A stretch of DNA of 64,000 bases from Mycolicibacterium diernhoferi (GTDB taxonomy: Bacteria; Actinomycetota; Actinomycetes; Mycobacteriales; Mycobacteriaceae), in contig NZ_CP080332.1 in assembly GCF_019456655.1 (NCBI RefSeq), forward strand, positions 5,704,001 to 5,768,000, given 5' to 3'. Below, one piece after another: positions 1-7,339 of this stretch. The translations under genes and the position numbers were made by a program. The notes beneath the pieces were generated by a model. It made no database searches, was not told where the DNA came from, and saw only the letters and a list, made by a program, of their open reading frames with translations. Within the stretch, counting starts at the first letter, position 1, and each line of letters begins with the position of its first letter.

Positions 1-920
1 TCGTAGAGGCTACTTCCGTTGCGGTGCACCTCGACGCCCTCGGCGTTGATCCAGGCGAACGGCTTCCCGTCGGCGTGAGTCACCAGCGCCCAGTCCCCGG
101 ATGCCAGCTGCAACTGGTCGACGTCGCCCTCGGCGACCTGGCGGATGTCGTGCAGCGGCAGGCCGTTGGCCTCGAAGAACTGCAGCCCGCGGTAGCCGCG
201 GTCGGCGCCGACGAATTCGGACACCAGTTCGTTGGCCGGGTTCGACAGCACGAAGGCCGGGTCGGCGTACTGCTGCAGCACCCCGCCGCGGCCGAACACC
301 GCCACCATGTCCGCGAGTTTGACCGCCTCGTCGATGTCGTGTGTGACGAACACGATCGTCTTGCGCAATTCGCTTTGCAGCCGCAGGATCTCGTTCTGCA
401 GCTCCTCACGCACCACCGGGTCGACGGCGCTGAACGGCTCGTCCATCAGCAGGATGGGCGGATCGGCGGCCAGCGCGCGGGCGACTCCCACTCGTTGCTG
501 CTGCCCGCCGGACAGCTGCGACGGATAGCGTTGCGCCAGTTTCGGATCCAGGCCGACACGGTCCAGCACTTCGAGAGCGGCCCGGCGGGCGCTGCGCCGT
601 GACTCGCCCTTGAGCACCGGGACGGTGGCGACGTTGTCGACCACCCGCTGGTGCGGCATCAGGCCCGCGCTCTGGATCACGTAGCCGATGCCGAGCCGCA
701 GCTTGACCGGGTCGACCTTGGTGACGTCCTTGCCGTCGACGGTGAGCGTGCCCGAGGTCGGCTCGATCATCCGGTTGATCATCCGCATCGAGGTGGTCTT
801 GCCGCAGCCGGACGGCCCGACGAAAGCCGCCAGGGTGCCTTCCGGGATGTCGATGGTGAGGTCGTCGACGGCCACGGTGCCGTCCGGGTAGCGCTTGGTG
901 ACGCCTGTGAACGTGATCAT
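1..920 (-). CDS. Quaternary-amine (glycine betaine/proline-type) ABC transporter ATP-binding protein, C-terminus cut by window edge
   Basis: This is the ATPase of an osmoprotectant-type (OpuCA/ProV-like) importer and would act on the cytoplasmic face of the membrane. About 306 codons are visible and the 3' end lies beyond position 1. The ATG at 918-920 begins M-I-T-F-T-G-V. Walker A is GPSGCGKTT at residues 35-43, followed by the signature LSGGQQQR and the Walker B segment ILLMDEP with the switch His in THDIDEA. After the ATPase domain a less conserved C-terminal region follows, which in this family is often CBS-like. The start lies 7 bp after the stop of the binding-protein gene, so the two form one operon. 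Permease genes would be expected to the left. The transporter type is inferred from the partner binding protein; the exact substrate is not determinable. Confidence 0.88.
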   Translation of the reverse strand, partial: MITFTGVTKRYPDGTVAVDDLTIDIPEGTLAAFVGPSGCGKTTSMRMINRMIEPTSGTLTVDGKDVTKVDPVKLRLGIGYVIQSAGLMPHQRVVDNVATVPVLKGESRRSARRAALEVLDRVGLDPKLAQRYPSQLSGGQQQRVGVARALAADPPILLMDEPFSAVDPVVREELQNEILRLQSELRKTIVFVTHDIDEAVKLADMVAVFGRGGVLQQYADPAFVLSNPANELVSEFVGADRGYRGLQFFEANGLPLHDIRQVAEGDVDQLQLASGDWALVTHADGKPFAWINAEGVEVHRNGSSLY

Positions 921-927
921 CGCGTCC

Positions 928-1869
928 TCACTTACCCGGCAGCGGTTGGTCGAAACCGTGTTCGGCGATCCAGCTTTCGGCCGCCTCATCGGGGTCCACA
1001 CCCTCGTTACCCTCGACCGAGGTGTTCAGCGCGATCAGCGCCTCGGTGGTCAACTCGGCGCTCACCGCGTCCAGCACGGACTTCAGCGGACTCGACATCT
1101 TCTGGGATGCGACCAGCGGCACCACGTTTGCGGCGAGGAAGACACTCTCCGGGTCCTCGAGGACCACCAGGTTGCTCTTCTCGATGGCCGGCGAGGTGCT
1201 GAAGATATTGGCGGCGGTGACGGTTCCGCCGGTCAGCGCCTGCACGGTCGCGGGGCCGCCACCGTCGCTGATCGCGATGAAGTTCGCCGGCGAGATGTCC
1301 AGCCCGTACTTCTCCTTCAAGCCGACCAGACCGGTCTGACGGGTCTGAAACTCCGAGGGCCCACCGACTTTCACCTCCGCCGAGCGGGTGGCGAGATCGG
1401 CGATGGACTTCAGGTTCCAGCGCTGCGCCGTCTCCTCGGACACCGCCAGGGTGTCCTTGTCCTCGGCGGGCGAGGGATACAGGATCGACAGATCGCCGGG
1501 CAGCGCCTTGAGCAGCGCGATCAGCACCGCATCCGAGGTGGTCGCGGTCGCCTTCGCGTCGAAGTACTGCAGCAGGTTTCCGGTGTACTCCGGTATCAGG
1601 TCGATGGAGTGGTCCTGCACCGCGGGAATGTAGGTTTCTCGGCTGCCGATGCCGAACTGCCGTTTCACGGTGAAGCCGTTGGCCTCCAAGGCTTGGGCGT
1701 AGATCTCGGCGATGATCTTCGACTCGGTGAAGTCGGCCGAACCGACCGTGATCGACCGCAGGTCGCCGGACACCTCACCGCCGCCGAGCGGATTCGAGCT
1801 CCCGCAACCCGCGCTGAGCAGCGCGAGCAAAGCGGTGCAGACGACGATCAACTTACGGATGCTGCGCAT
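928..1869 (-). CDS. Glycine betaine/choline-type (OpuCC/ProX family) substrate-binding lipoprotein
   Basis: This is a membrane-anchored solute-binding protein delivering a quaternary amine or similar osmolyte to the adjacent ABC transporter. The protein has 313 aa. It starts MRSIRKL, has a hydrophobic stretch and a lipobox ending SAGC, so Cys is lipidated after signal cleavage. The mature part opens with VGSADFTESKIIAEIYAQAL, typical of the OpuAC-type type II periplasmic fold. The ATG at 1867-1869 is preceded by a GAGGGG ribosome-binding site. A longer open frame continues upstream but would place the signal peptide internally, so the downstream start is chosen. It is followed after 7 bp by the ATPase gene. 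Substrate specificity is inferred from family resemblance only. Confidence 0.88.
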   Translation of the reverse strand: MRSIRKLIVVCTALLALLSAGCGSSNPLGGGEVSGDLRSITVGSADFTESKIIAEIYAQALEANGFTVKRQFGIGSRETYIPAVQDHSIDLIPEYTGNLLQYFDAKATATTSDAVLIALLKALPGDLSILYPSPAEDKDTLAVSEETAQRWNLKSIADLATRSAEVKVGGPSEFQTRQTGLVGLKEKYGLDISPANFIAISDGGGPATVQALTGGTVTAANIFSTSPAIEKSNLVVLEDPESVFLAANVVPLVASQKMSSPLKSVLDAVSAELTTEALIALNTSVEGNEGVDPDEAAESWIAEHGFDQPLPGK

Positions 1870-2000
1870 ACCGTCCCCTCGGCCCTTGGTGCGTCCCCGC
1901 GTGGCAATTTCTCGACAGTAACGGGCCACGACGCGACATGCCGGGCTTTGATTCAGCGTGAGGGGCTTTCGCGCGCCGAGAAAACAGGCAAGATGGCAGT

Positions 2001-2360
2001 ATGAGCAATGATCCGTACGCGACCCCGCCCGACCCGGACTACCCGCTCGAACCCCTCGGACCCACCGATCCCGTCCCGCCGGTGACCGATACAGCAAACT
2101 CGACGTCGAAGAAGCAGGTCAAGTTCACCCGGGCCGCCGCCCTGTGGTCGGCGCTGGTGATCGGCCTGCTGATCCTCATCGTGCTGCTGATCTTCATCGC
2201 GCAGAACACCGCTTCCGCACAGTTCGCATTCCTCGGTTGGCATTGGAGCCTGCCGCTGGGGGTGGCGATCCTGGGCGCCGCGGTGTGCGGCGGGTTGCTC
2301 ACCGTGGCCGTCGGCGCCGTCCGGATGCTGCAGTTGCGGCGCGCCGTGAAACGCCGGTAG
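2001..2360 (+). CDS. LapA-domain (DUF1049) small membrane protein
   Basis: A 119-aa membrane protein. The first 45 residues are Pro/Asp rich and probably cytoplasmic (DPYATPPDPDYPLEPLGP). Two transmembrane segments follow, roughly residues 46-68 and 80-103, separated by the short loop with F-A-F-L-G-W-H-W, and the C-terminus is basic (QLRRAVKRR). This arrangement and the segment FIAQNTASAQFAFLGW match the LapA/DUF1049 family, whose enterobacterial member takes part in envelope (LPS) regulation. The role in mycobacteria is not known to me. It diverges from the OpuC-type operon across a 131-bp gap, and its stop lies only 4 bp from the stop of the convergent kinase gene. Confidence 0.75.
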   Translation: MSNDPYATPPDPDYPLEPLGPTDPVPPVTDTANSTSKKQVKFTRAAALWSALVIGLLILIVLLIFIAQNTASAQFAFLGWHWSLPLGVAILGAAVCGGLLTVAVGAVRMLQLRRAVKRR

Positions 2361-2364
2361 CGCG

Positions 2365-3378
2365 CTACAGGGCGGCCAGGCCCTCCGCGATCAGCGGGGC
2401 GACAGCCTCGCCGACCCGAGCCGGCGCATCCGAGCCCTCGCGGCCGCGGAAGTCGATGCCGGCGGCGATGATGGCCAGCTTGAAATAGGCCAGCGCCATG
2501 TAGAACTCCCAGTTCTGCAGTTCCTGGCCGCTGGCCAGCGCGTAGCGCTGGGCCAGGTCGTCGGCCGGCGGCAGCAGGTCGGAGGTCCACGCCGCCCGCA
2601 TGCCCAGCACATCGTCGAAATTCGGGTTGCGGTAGACGCACATCAGCGCCGCATCCGAGAGCGGGTCGCCGAGGGTGGACAGCTCCCAGTCCAGCACCGC
2701 ACGCACCAGGGTGGGGTCGTTCTCATCCAGGATGGTGTTGTCGATGCGGTAGTCGCCGTGCACGATCGAGGCCCGCGGACTCGCCGGAATCCGTTCCGCC
2801 AGAGCCGAATGCAGACGCAACACATCATCGTCGCGGGCATCGTCGGGCAGCCGGACGTGCTCCCACTGCGAGCCCCAACGGCGCACCTGCCGTTCCAGGT
2901 AGCCGTCGGCCTTCCCGAAATCACCCAGGCCGACGGCCGCCGGGTCCACGGCGTGCAGATCGGCCAGCACCTTGATCAACGCGTCGACGGTCTTCTCGAT
3001 CACCGCGGCGTCGCCGAGGGCGGCCAACTCGTCAGCGCTGCGAACCACGACACCGTCGACGTTCTCCACCATCTGGAACGGGGCGCCGAGCACCGAGTCG
3101 TCGTTGCGCATGGTGACCGCGCGGGCCACCGGCACGGCACTGCCGGCCAGCGCCGCGACCACCTTGTACTCGCGGGCCATATCGTGCGCCGACGGGGTCA
3201 GCCCGTGCAGCGGCGGGCGGCGCAGCACCCACTTGGACGCATCGTCGAATACCCGGAAGGTCAGGTTCGAGCGGCCGCCGGAGATCAGTTCGGCGCGCAG
3301 CTCCCCGGAGCGCGCGACACCCTCGGCGCGAAGGTGGCGGTCCAGTGCGTCCAGGTCCAGGCCGTCAAGATTGGTCAC
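2365..3378 (-). CDS. APH-fold phosphotransferase (acyl-CoA dehydrogenase-associated kinase family)
   Basis: A 337-aa aminoglycoside-phosphotransferase-fold kinase. The P-loop-like segment GGRSNLTF is at residues 34-41, the catalytic loop HGDYRIDN at 207-214 and the metal-binding D-W-E at 230-232. Proteins of this sort in mycobacteria accompany acyl-CoA dehydrogenases and resemble the kinase domain of ACAD10/ACAD11 and LvaA of Pseudomonas, which phosphorylate 4-hydroxyacyl-CoA. Drug resistance is therefore unlikely. The start is GTG at 3376-3378. A histidine phosphatase lies 24 bp upstream on the same strand and may be cotranscribed. Substrate assignment is inference; the kinase fold is clear. 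Confidence 0.82.
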   Translation of the reverse strand: MTNLDGLDLDALDRHLRAEGVARSGELRAELISGGRSNLTFRVFDDASKWVLRRPPLHGLTPSAHDMAREYKVVAALAGSAVPVARAVTMRNDDSVLGAPFQMVENVDGVVVRSADELAALGDAAVIEKTVDALIKVLADLHAVDPAAVGLGDFGKADGYLERQVRRWGSQWEHVRLPDDARDDDVLRLHSALAERIPASPRASIVHGDYRIDNTILDENDPTLVRAVLDWELSTLGDPLSDAALMCVYRNPNFDDVLGMRAAWTSDLLPPADDLAQRYALASGQELQNWEFYMALAYFKLAIIAAGIDFRGREGSDAPARVGEAVAPLIAEGLAAL

Positions 3379-3402
3379 GGGGAATGTCTACCAGGGACCC
3401 GG

Positions 3403-4008
3403 TCAACGCATGTTCCGGGGCAGCAGGTCCCACACGTGCTCGGTCCCGTTGACCGATCCGACCATCAGCCGGCCCGACCGCGACGACAGCACCCGGGTCA
3501 CCGAGACGTAGTCGACGTGGAAGGACAGCAGCCGCTCGGTGCCCAGGATGTGGTGCAGAGCCACATTGATCACCCCGCCGTGACTGAACACCGCGACGGT
3601 GTCCTCGTGGTCTCCCGCCGCGACCAGGTCCTCGACGGCGGCGATCACCCGTCCGGTGAACTCGGCCTCGTCGACCGCGCTGGGCAGCTTCCCGGCGGCC
3701 AGCCGGGCCATCTCCTCGGGGTTCTCCTTCGCGATCTGCTCGATCGGCACGTAATGGCCCAGGTCGCGGTCGTACTCGGCCAGTCTCGGATCGACCTCGA
3801 CACTGAGCCCGAGCTTCTCCGACAGCGGGCCGGCGGTCTGGATGGCGCGCCGCTGCGGGCTGCTCACCAGCCGGTTGACCGGGAACCGGGCCAGCGCATC
3901 GGGAAGCCGGCGGGACTGCTCGATGCCCTGTTCGGAAAGCTGCGGGTCGGAGCCCTCACCGGGCTCACTGCGCAACGGGAGCGCATGTCGGATGAGAAGG
4001 AGTTGCAC
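3403..4008 (-). CDS. Histidine phosphatase (phosphoglycerate mutase-like) family protein
   Basis: A 201-aa protein beginning MQLLLIRHALPL, which carries the RHG-type phosphohistidine motif (RHA here) at residues 7-9. Later family features are the SSPQRRAIQTA segment and FSHGGVINV, which supplies the second catalytic His. These show a histidine phosphatase of the broad cobC/GpmB superfamily. The substrate is unknown. The start is GTG at 4006-4008, only 11 bp from the start of the divergent SDR gene, so both promoters must be very compact or lie inside the neighbouring coding sequences. On the same strand it precedes the APH-fold kinase, a kinase/phosphatase pairing of unknown meaning. Confidence 0.83.
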   Translation of the reverse strand: MQLLLIRHALPLRSEPGEGSDPQLSEQGIEQSRRLPDALARFPVNRLVSSPQRRAIQTAGPLSEKLGLSVEVDPRLAEYDRDLGHYVPIEQIAKENPEEMARLAAGKLPSAVDEAEFTGRVIAAVEDLVAAGDHEDTVAVFSHGGVINVALHHILGTERLLSFHVDYVSVTRVLSSRSGRLMVGSVNGTEHVWDLLPRNMR

Positions 4009-4019
4009 CGTGCCACCAT

Positions 4020-4784
4020 ATGGCCATGGGTTACCCGGCCGAATTGTTCGACCTCACCGACCGCGTCGCACTGATCACCGGCGGCAGCCGGGGACTCGGC
4101 CGGGAGATGGCGTTCGCCGCCGCGCGCTGCGGCGCCGATGTGGTGATCGCCAGCCGTAAGTACGACGCCTGCGTGGCCACCGCGGAAGAGATCACCGCCC
4201 AGACCGGGCGGGTGGCCTTCCCCTACCAGGTGCACGTCGGGCACTGGGATGAGCTCGACGGCCTGGTCGACGCCGCCTACGACCGGTTCGGCCATGTCGA
4301 CGTGTTGGTGAACAACGCCGGGATGTCACCGCTGTACGACAAGCTGACCGACGTCTCGGAGAAGCTCTTCGACGCGGTGTTCAACCTCAATCTGAAGGGC
4401 CCGTTCCGGCTTTCCGCCCTGGTCGGCGAGCGGATGGTGGCGGCCGGCCGCGGCTCGATCATCAACGTCAGTACGCACGGCTCGTTGCGGCCGCACCCGT
4501 CGTTCGTCCCGTACGCGGCGTCCAAGGCCGGCCTGAACGCGATGACCGAGGCACTGGCGTTGGCGTACGGCCCCACCGTGCGGGTCAACACCTTGATGCC
4601 CGGGCCGTTCCTGACCGATATCAGCGCGGCCTGGGACTTCGGTGACGAGAACCCGTTCGGCCACAGCGCCCTGCAGCGCGCCGGACAGCCGCACGAGATC
4701 GTCGGCGCCGCACTGTTTCTGATGTCGGACGCCTCCAGCTTCACCACCGGGTCCATCCTGCGGGCCGACGGCGGGATCCCCTAA
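4020..4784 (+). CDS. Short-chain dehydrogenase/reductase (classical SDR)
   Basis: A 254-aa NAD(P)-dependent oxidoreductase. The Rossmann motif TGGSRGLG is at residues 20-27, NNAG at 98-101, and the catalytic Ser151, Tyr165 and Lys169 lie in VSTHGS and YAASK. The C-terminal GSILRADGGIP is usual for this family. The substrate is unknown. ATG codons at 4020 and 4026 are both possible; no strong ribosome-binding site is seen, and the short gap to the divergent phosphatase suggests a leaderless or nearly leaderless mRNA. The stop TAA (4782-4784) overlaps the stop of the convergent alkylsulfatase gene. Confidence 0.87.
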   Translation: MAMGYPAELFDLTDRVALITGGSRGLGREMAFAAARCGADVVIASRKYDACVATAEEITAQTGRVAFPYQVHVGHWDELDGLVDAAYDRFGHVDVLVNNAGMSPLYDKLTDVSEKLFDAVFNLNLKGPFRLSALVGERMVAAGRGSIINVSTHGSLRPHPSFVPYAASKAGLNAMTEALALAYGPTVRVNTLMPGPFLTDISAAWDFGDENPFGHSALQRAGQPHEIVGAALFLMSDASSFTTGSILRADGGIP

Positions 4785-6700
4785 GGCGTCACGATGGTGA
4801 ACCCGGGATCGGGCCGGTCCAGCACGCCGAGCAGGGTGGCCAGCGCCCCGGTGTCGCCGGTGACCTCGACACCCGGCGAGTCGGCGTCCCCGGCGGCCAG
4901 GGCCAGCAGCCGCATCTTCGTCGCGAACGTGACGGTGGCCGTGGCCGTCGCGGGGTCGGATCCATCTCCCGTCGCTCCGCTCGCCCGGCCGGCAACCCGG
5001 CGGTGCACCAGCACCCCGTTACGCAACGTCAGCCGGTAGTCGGCCGCGAGGTCGACGAACGTCACGTCGATGGTCAGGTCGAGATCCCAAGCGCACGGGC
5101 CGTTCACGTTGATGGCGAAGGTGTCGAAGATCTGCTCGGGGGTCAACTGGCCCAGTAGGGACGGCGAAGCCGCCGTGGTGGGCGTGCCGAAGACACCGTC
5201 GCGCAGTTCGGTGGCCCCGGACAGGAAGAAGTTGCGCCACACCGCGTTCTCGGCTCCGTAGGCGAGTTGCTCGAAGGTGTCCGCATAGAGTTCGCGCGCA
5301 CCGGAGTGGCTCTCGTCGGTGAAGATGACGTGGTCCAGAAGCGTTGCCGCCCAACGGAAATCTCCGTCATCGAATGCCGCTCGAGCCACCTCGACGACCC
5401 TGTCGACGCCGCCCATGGCCGCGACGTAGCGCGGGCCCAGAGCTTGGGGCGGATGCTGCCAGAGCCGGCCCGGGTTGCCGTCGAACCAGCCCATGTAGCG
5501 CTGGTAGACGGCTTTGACGTTGTGACTGACCGAACCGTAGTAGCCGTGGGTGTGCCAGGCCTTCTCCAGCGCGGGCGGCATCTGGAACGTCTCGGCGATC
5601 TCGATCCCGGTGAAGCCCTGGTTGAGCTGACGCAGGGTCTGGTCGTGCAGATAGGCGTACAGATCCCGCTGCACCGACAGGAATTCGACGATGTTCTCCC
5701 GCCCCCAGGTCGGCCAGTGATGCGAGGCGAACACCACATCGGTGCGGTCACCGAAGGTGTCCAGGGCCTCGGTGAGGTAACCGGCCCAGCCATGCGGGTC
5801 GCGCACCAGTGCGCCGCGCAGGGTCAGCAGGTTGTGCAGATTGTGGGTGGCGTTCTCGGCCATGCACAGCGCCTTGAGCGCGGGGAAGTAGAAGTGCATC
5901 TCGGCGGGCGCCTCGGTGCCGGGCGCCATCTGGAATTCGATCTCGATGCCGTCGACGGTGTGCCTCTCACCGGTGCTGCGGATATCGACGGTCGGCACGA
6001 TCAGCGCCACCTCACCGGTGGACGGGACCTGCCCCAGACCGCAGCCGACCTGCCCCTGCGGCCCGCGGTCCAGCAGCGCCCCGTACATGTAGGACGCGCG
6101 CCGGGCCATCGCGGTGCCGGCGTAGACGTTCTCCTGCACGGCGTGCTCGGTGAAGCCCTCCGGCGCCAGCACCGCGACCTCGCCGGCGTCGACCGCTTCC
6201 TGGGTGGTCACCCCCAACACGCCACCGAAGTGGTCGACGTGACTGTGGGTGTAGATGACCGCGCGGACCGCGCGCTCACCCCGGTGCGCCCGGTACAGCG
6301 CCAACGCGGCGGCCGCGGTCTCGGTGCAGACCAGTGGGTCGATGACGATGACCCCGGTGTCCCCCTCGATGAAGCTGATGTTGGACAGGTCCAGACCACG
6401 GACCTGGTAGATGCCAGGGACCACCTCGTAGAGCCCCTGTTTGGCGCACAGCTGGGATTGCCGCCACAGGCTCGGGTGCACGCTGTCCGGGGCGTCGACC
6501 GGGCTGGAACCGGACAAGAACGAGTACGAATCGTTGTCCCACACCACCCGACCATCGGCGGCGGTCACCACGCACGGGTCCAGACGGCCGAGAAAACCAC
6601 GGTCCGCATCCGTGAAATCCCGGGTGTCCTCGAAGGGCAGGGTGCTGCGCTGTGCCCGGTTGGCGGTGGCGATGGCCTCGGTGGGCGGCTTGTGCTCCAT
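4781..6700 (-). CDS. Alkyl/aryl-sulfatase of the metallo-beta-lactamase (SdsA/BDS1) family
   Basis: A 639-aa enzyme predicted to hydrolyse alkyl sulfate esters such as dodecyl sulfate to alcohol and sulfate. The binuclear zinc motif THSHVDHFGG is at residues 151-160. Downstream blocks include MAENATHNLHN and FASHHWPTWG, both characteristic of SdsA-type sulfatases. The C-terminal ~120 residues form the SCP2-like hydrophobic-substrate domain. Its length matches the family. No convincing signal peptide is seen at the N-terminus, so this copy may be cytoplasmic, unlike secreted SdsA1. A Gly/Asp/Ser-rich stretch (around GRASGATGDGSDP) looks like a small insertion within the SCP2-like domain. ATG at 6698-6700. 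Confidence 0.88.
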   Translation of the reverse strand: MEHKPPTEAIATANRAQRSTLPFEDTRDFTDADRGFLGRLDPCVVTAADGRVVWDNDSYSFLSGSSPVDAPDSVHPSLWRQSQLCAKQGLYEVVPGIYQVRGLDLSNISFIEGDTGVIVIDPLVCTETAAAALALYRAHRGERAVRAVIYTHSHVDHFGGVLGVTTQEAVDAGEVAVLAPEGFTEHAVQENVYAGTAMARRASYMYGALLDRGPQGQVGCGLGQVPSTGEVALIVPTVDIRSTGERHTVDGIEIEFQMAPGTEAPAEMHFYFPALKALCMAENATHNLHNLLTLRGALVRDPHGWAGYLTEALDTFGDRTDVVFASHHWPTWGRENIVEFLSVQRDLYAYLHDQTLRQLNQGFTGIEIAETFQMPPALEKAWHTHGYYGSVSHNVKAVYQRYMGWFDGNPGRLWQHPPQALGPRYVAAMGGVDRVVEVARAAFDDGDFRWAATLLDHVIFTDESHSGARELYADTFEQLAYGAENAVWRNFFLSGATELRDGVFGTPTTAASPSLLGQLTPEQIFDTFAINVNGPCAWDLDLTIDVTFVDLAADYRLTLRNGVLVHRRVAGRASGATGDGSDPATATATVTFATKMRLLALAAGDADSPGVEVTGDTGALATLLGVLDRPDPGFTIVTP

Positions 6701-6755
6701 ACCCAGGACCCTGCCACCCGCGCTCGGGCCGCGCGCCCGATATCGTCCGGCTGAC

Positions 6756-7247
6756 TCAGAGCCGGTGCAGCACGACGTCGGTCAGCGCGCCGTCGTTGAT
6801 CGAAGCGGTCATATAGGTGCAGAACGGTTGACGCCGCCGGTCGGTGGGCGAGCCCGGATTGAGCAGACGCAGTCCGGTCGAGGCCGTCCCGTCCCACGGG
6901 ATGTGGCTGTGCCCGAAGACCAGGACATCGGTGTCCGGATAGAGCCTGCCCATCCGCTCGTCACGCCCGCCGGACGCACCGGTCTCGTGGGTGACGGTGA
7001 ACCGCACCCCGCCGAGCGTGACGTCGGCGCGTTCGGGCAGTCGCGACCGCAACTCGTCGCCGTCGTTGTTCCCCCAGCACGCCACCAGCAACCGCGCCCG
7101 GTCGTGCAGCCGGTCCAGCAGATCCGGGGTCACCCAGTCGCCGGCATGCACCACCACGTCGGCATCATCGACTGCTTCCCACACCGCGGCGGGCATGTCC
7201 CGCGCCCGCTTTGGTACGTGCGTGTCCGAAATCAGCAAAAGCCGCAT
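6756..7247 (-). CDS. Metallophosphoesterase, YfcE/MJ0936 type
   Basis: A 163-aa calcineurin-like phosphoesterase. The metal ligands appear in order: SDTHVPKR at the N-terminus, VHAGDW, WGNND, THE and GHSHIP, followed by NPGSPTDRR. These motifs match YfcE/MJ0936 phosphodiesterases, which act on small phosphodiesters in vitro; the physiological substrate is unknown. The start is placed at the ATG 7245-7247 (MRLLLISDTH) because an AAGG ribosome-binding site precedes it and an upstream in-frame Met would add 17 residues not expected in the fold. It lies 55 bp upstream of the sulfatase gene on the same strand. Confidence 0.85.
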   Translation of the reverse strand: MRLLLISDTHVPKRARDMPAAVWEAVDDADVVVHAGDWVTPDLLDRLHDRARLLVACWGNNDGDELRSRLPERADVTLGGVRFTVTHETGASGGRDERMGRLYPDTDVLVFGHSHIPWDGTASTGLRLLNPGSPTDRRRQPFCTYMTASINDGALTDVVLHRL

Positions 7248-7339
7248 CCTTGCCAGGCTATCGCAGCCATACCGTGTTGCTGGACCGGCTGCGTTCATTC
7301 ACTGTCGCCGGTGCGTAAAACGGCTCTAAGCTGCATGTA

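Noticed and set aside
2365..3378. Aminoglycoside resistance for the APH-fold kinases (also 16423-17520)
   Set aside because: Sequence and neighbours match the acyl-CoA dehydrogenase-associated branch; there is no support for drug modification.
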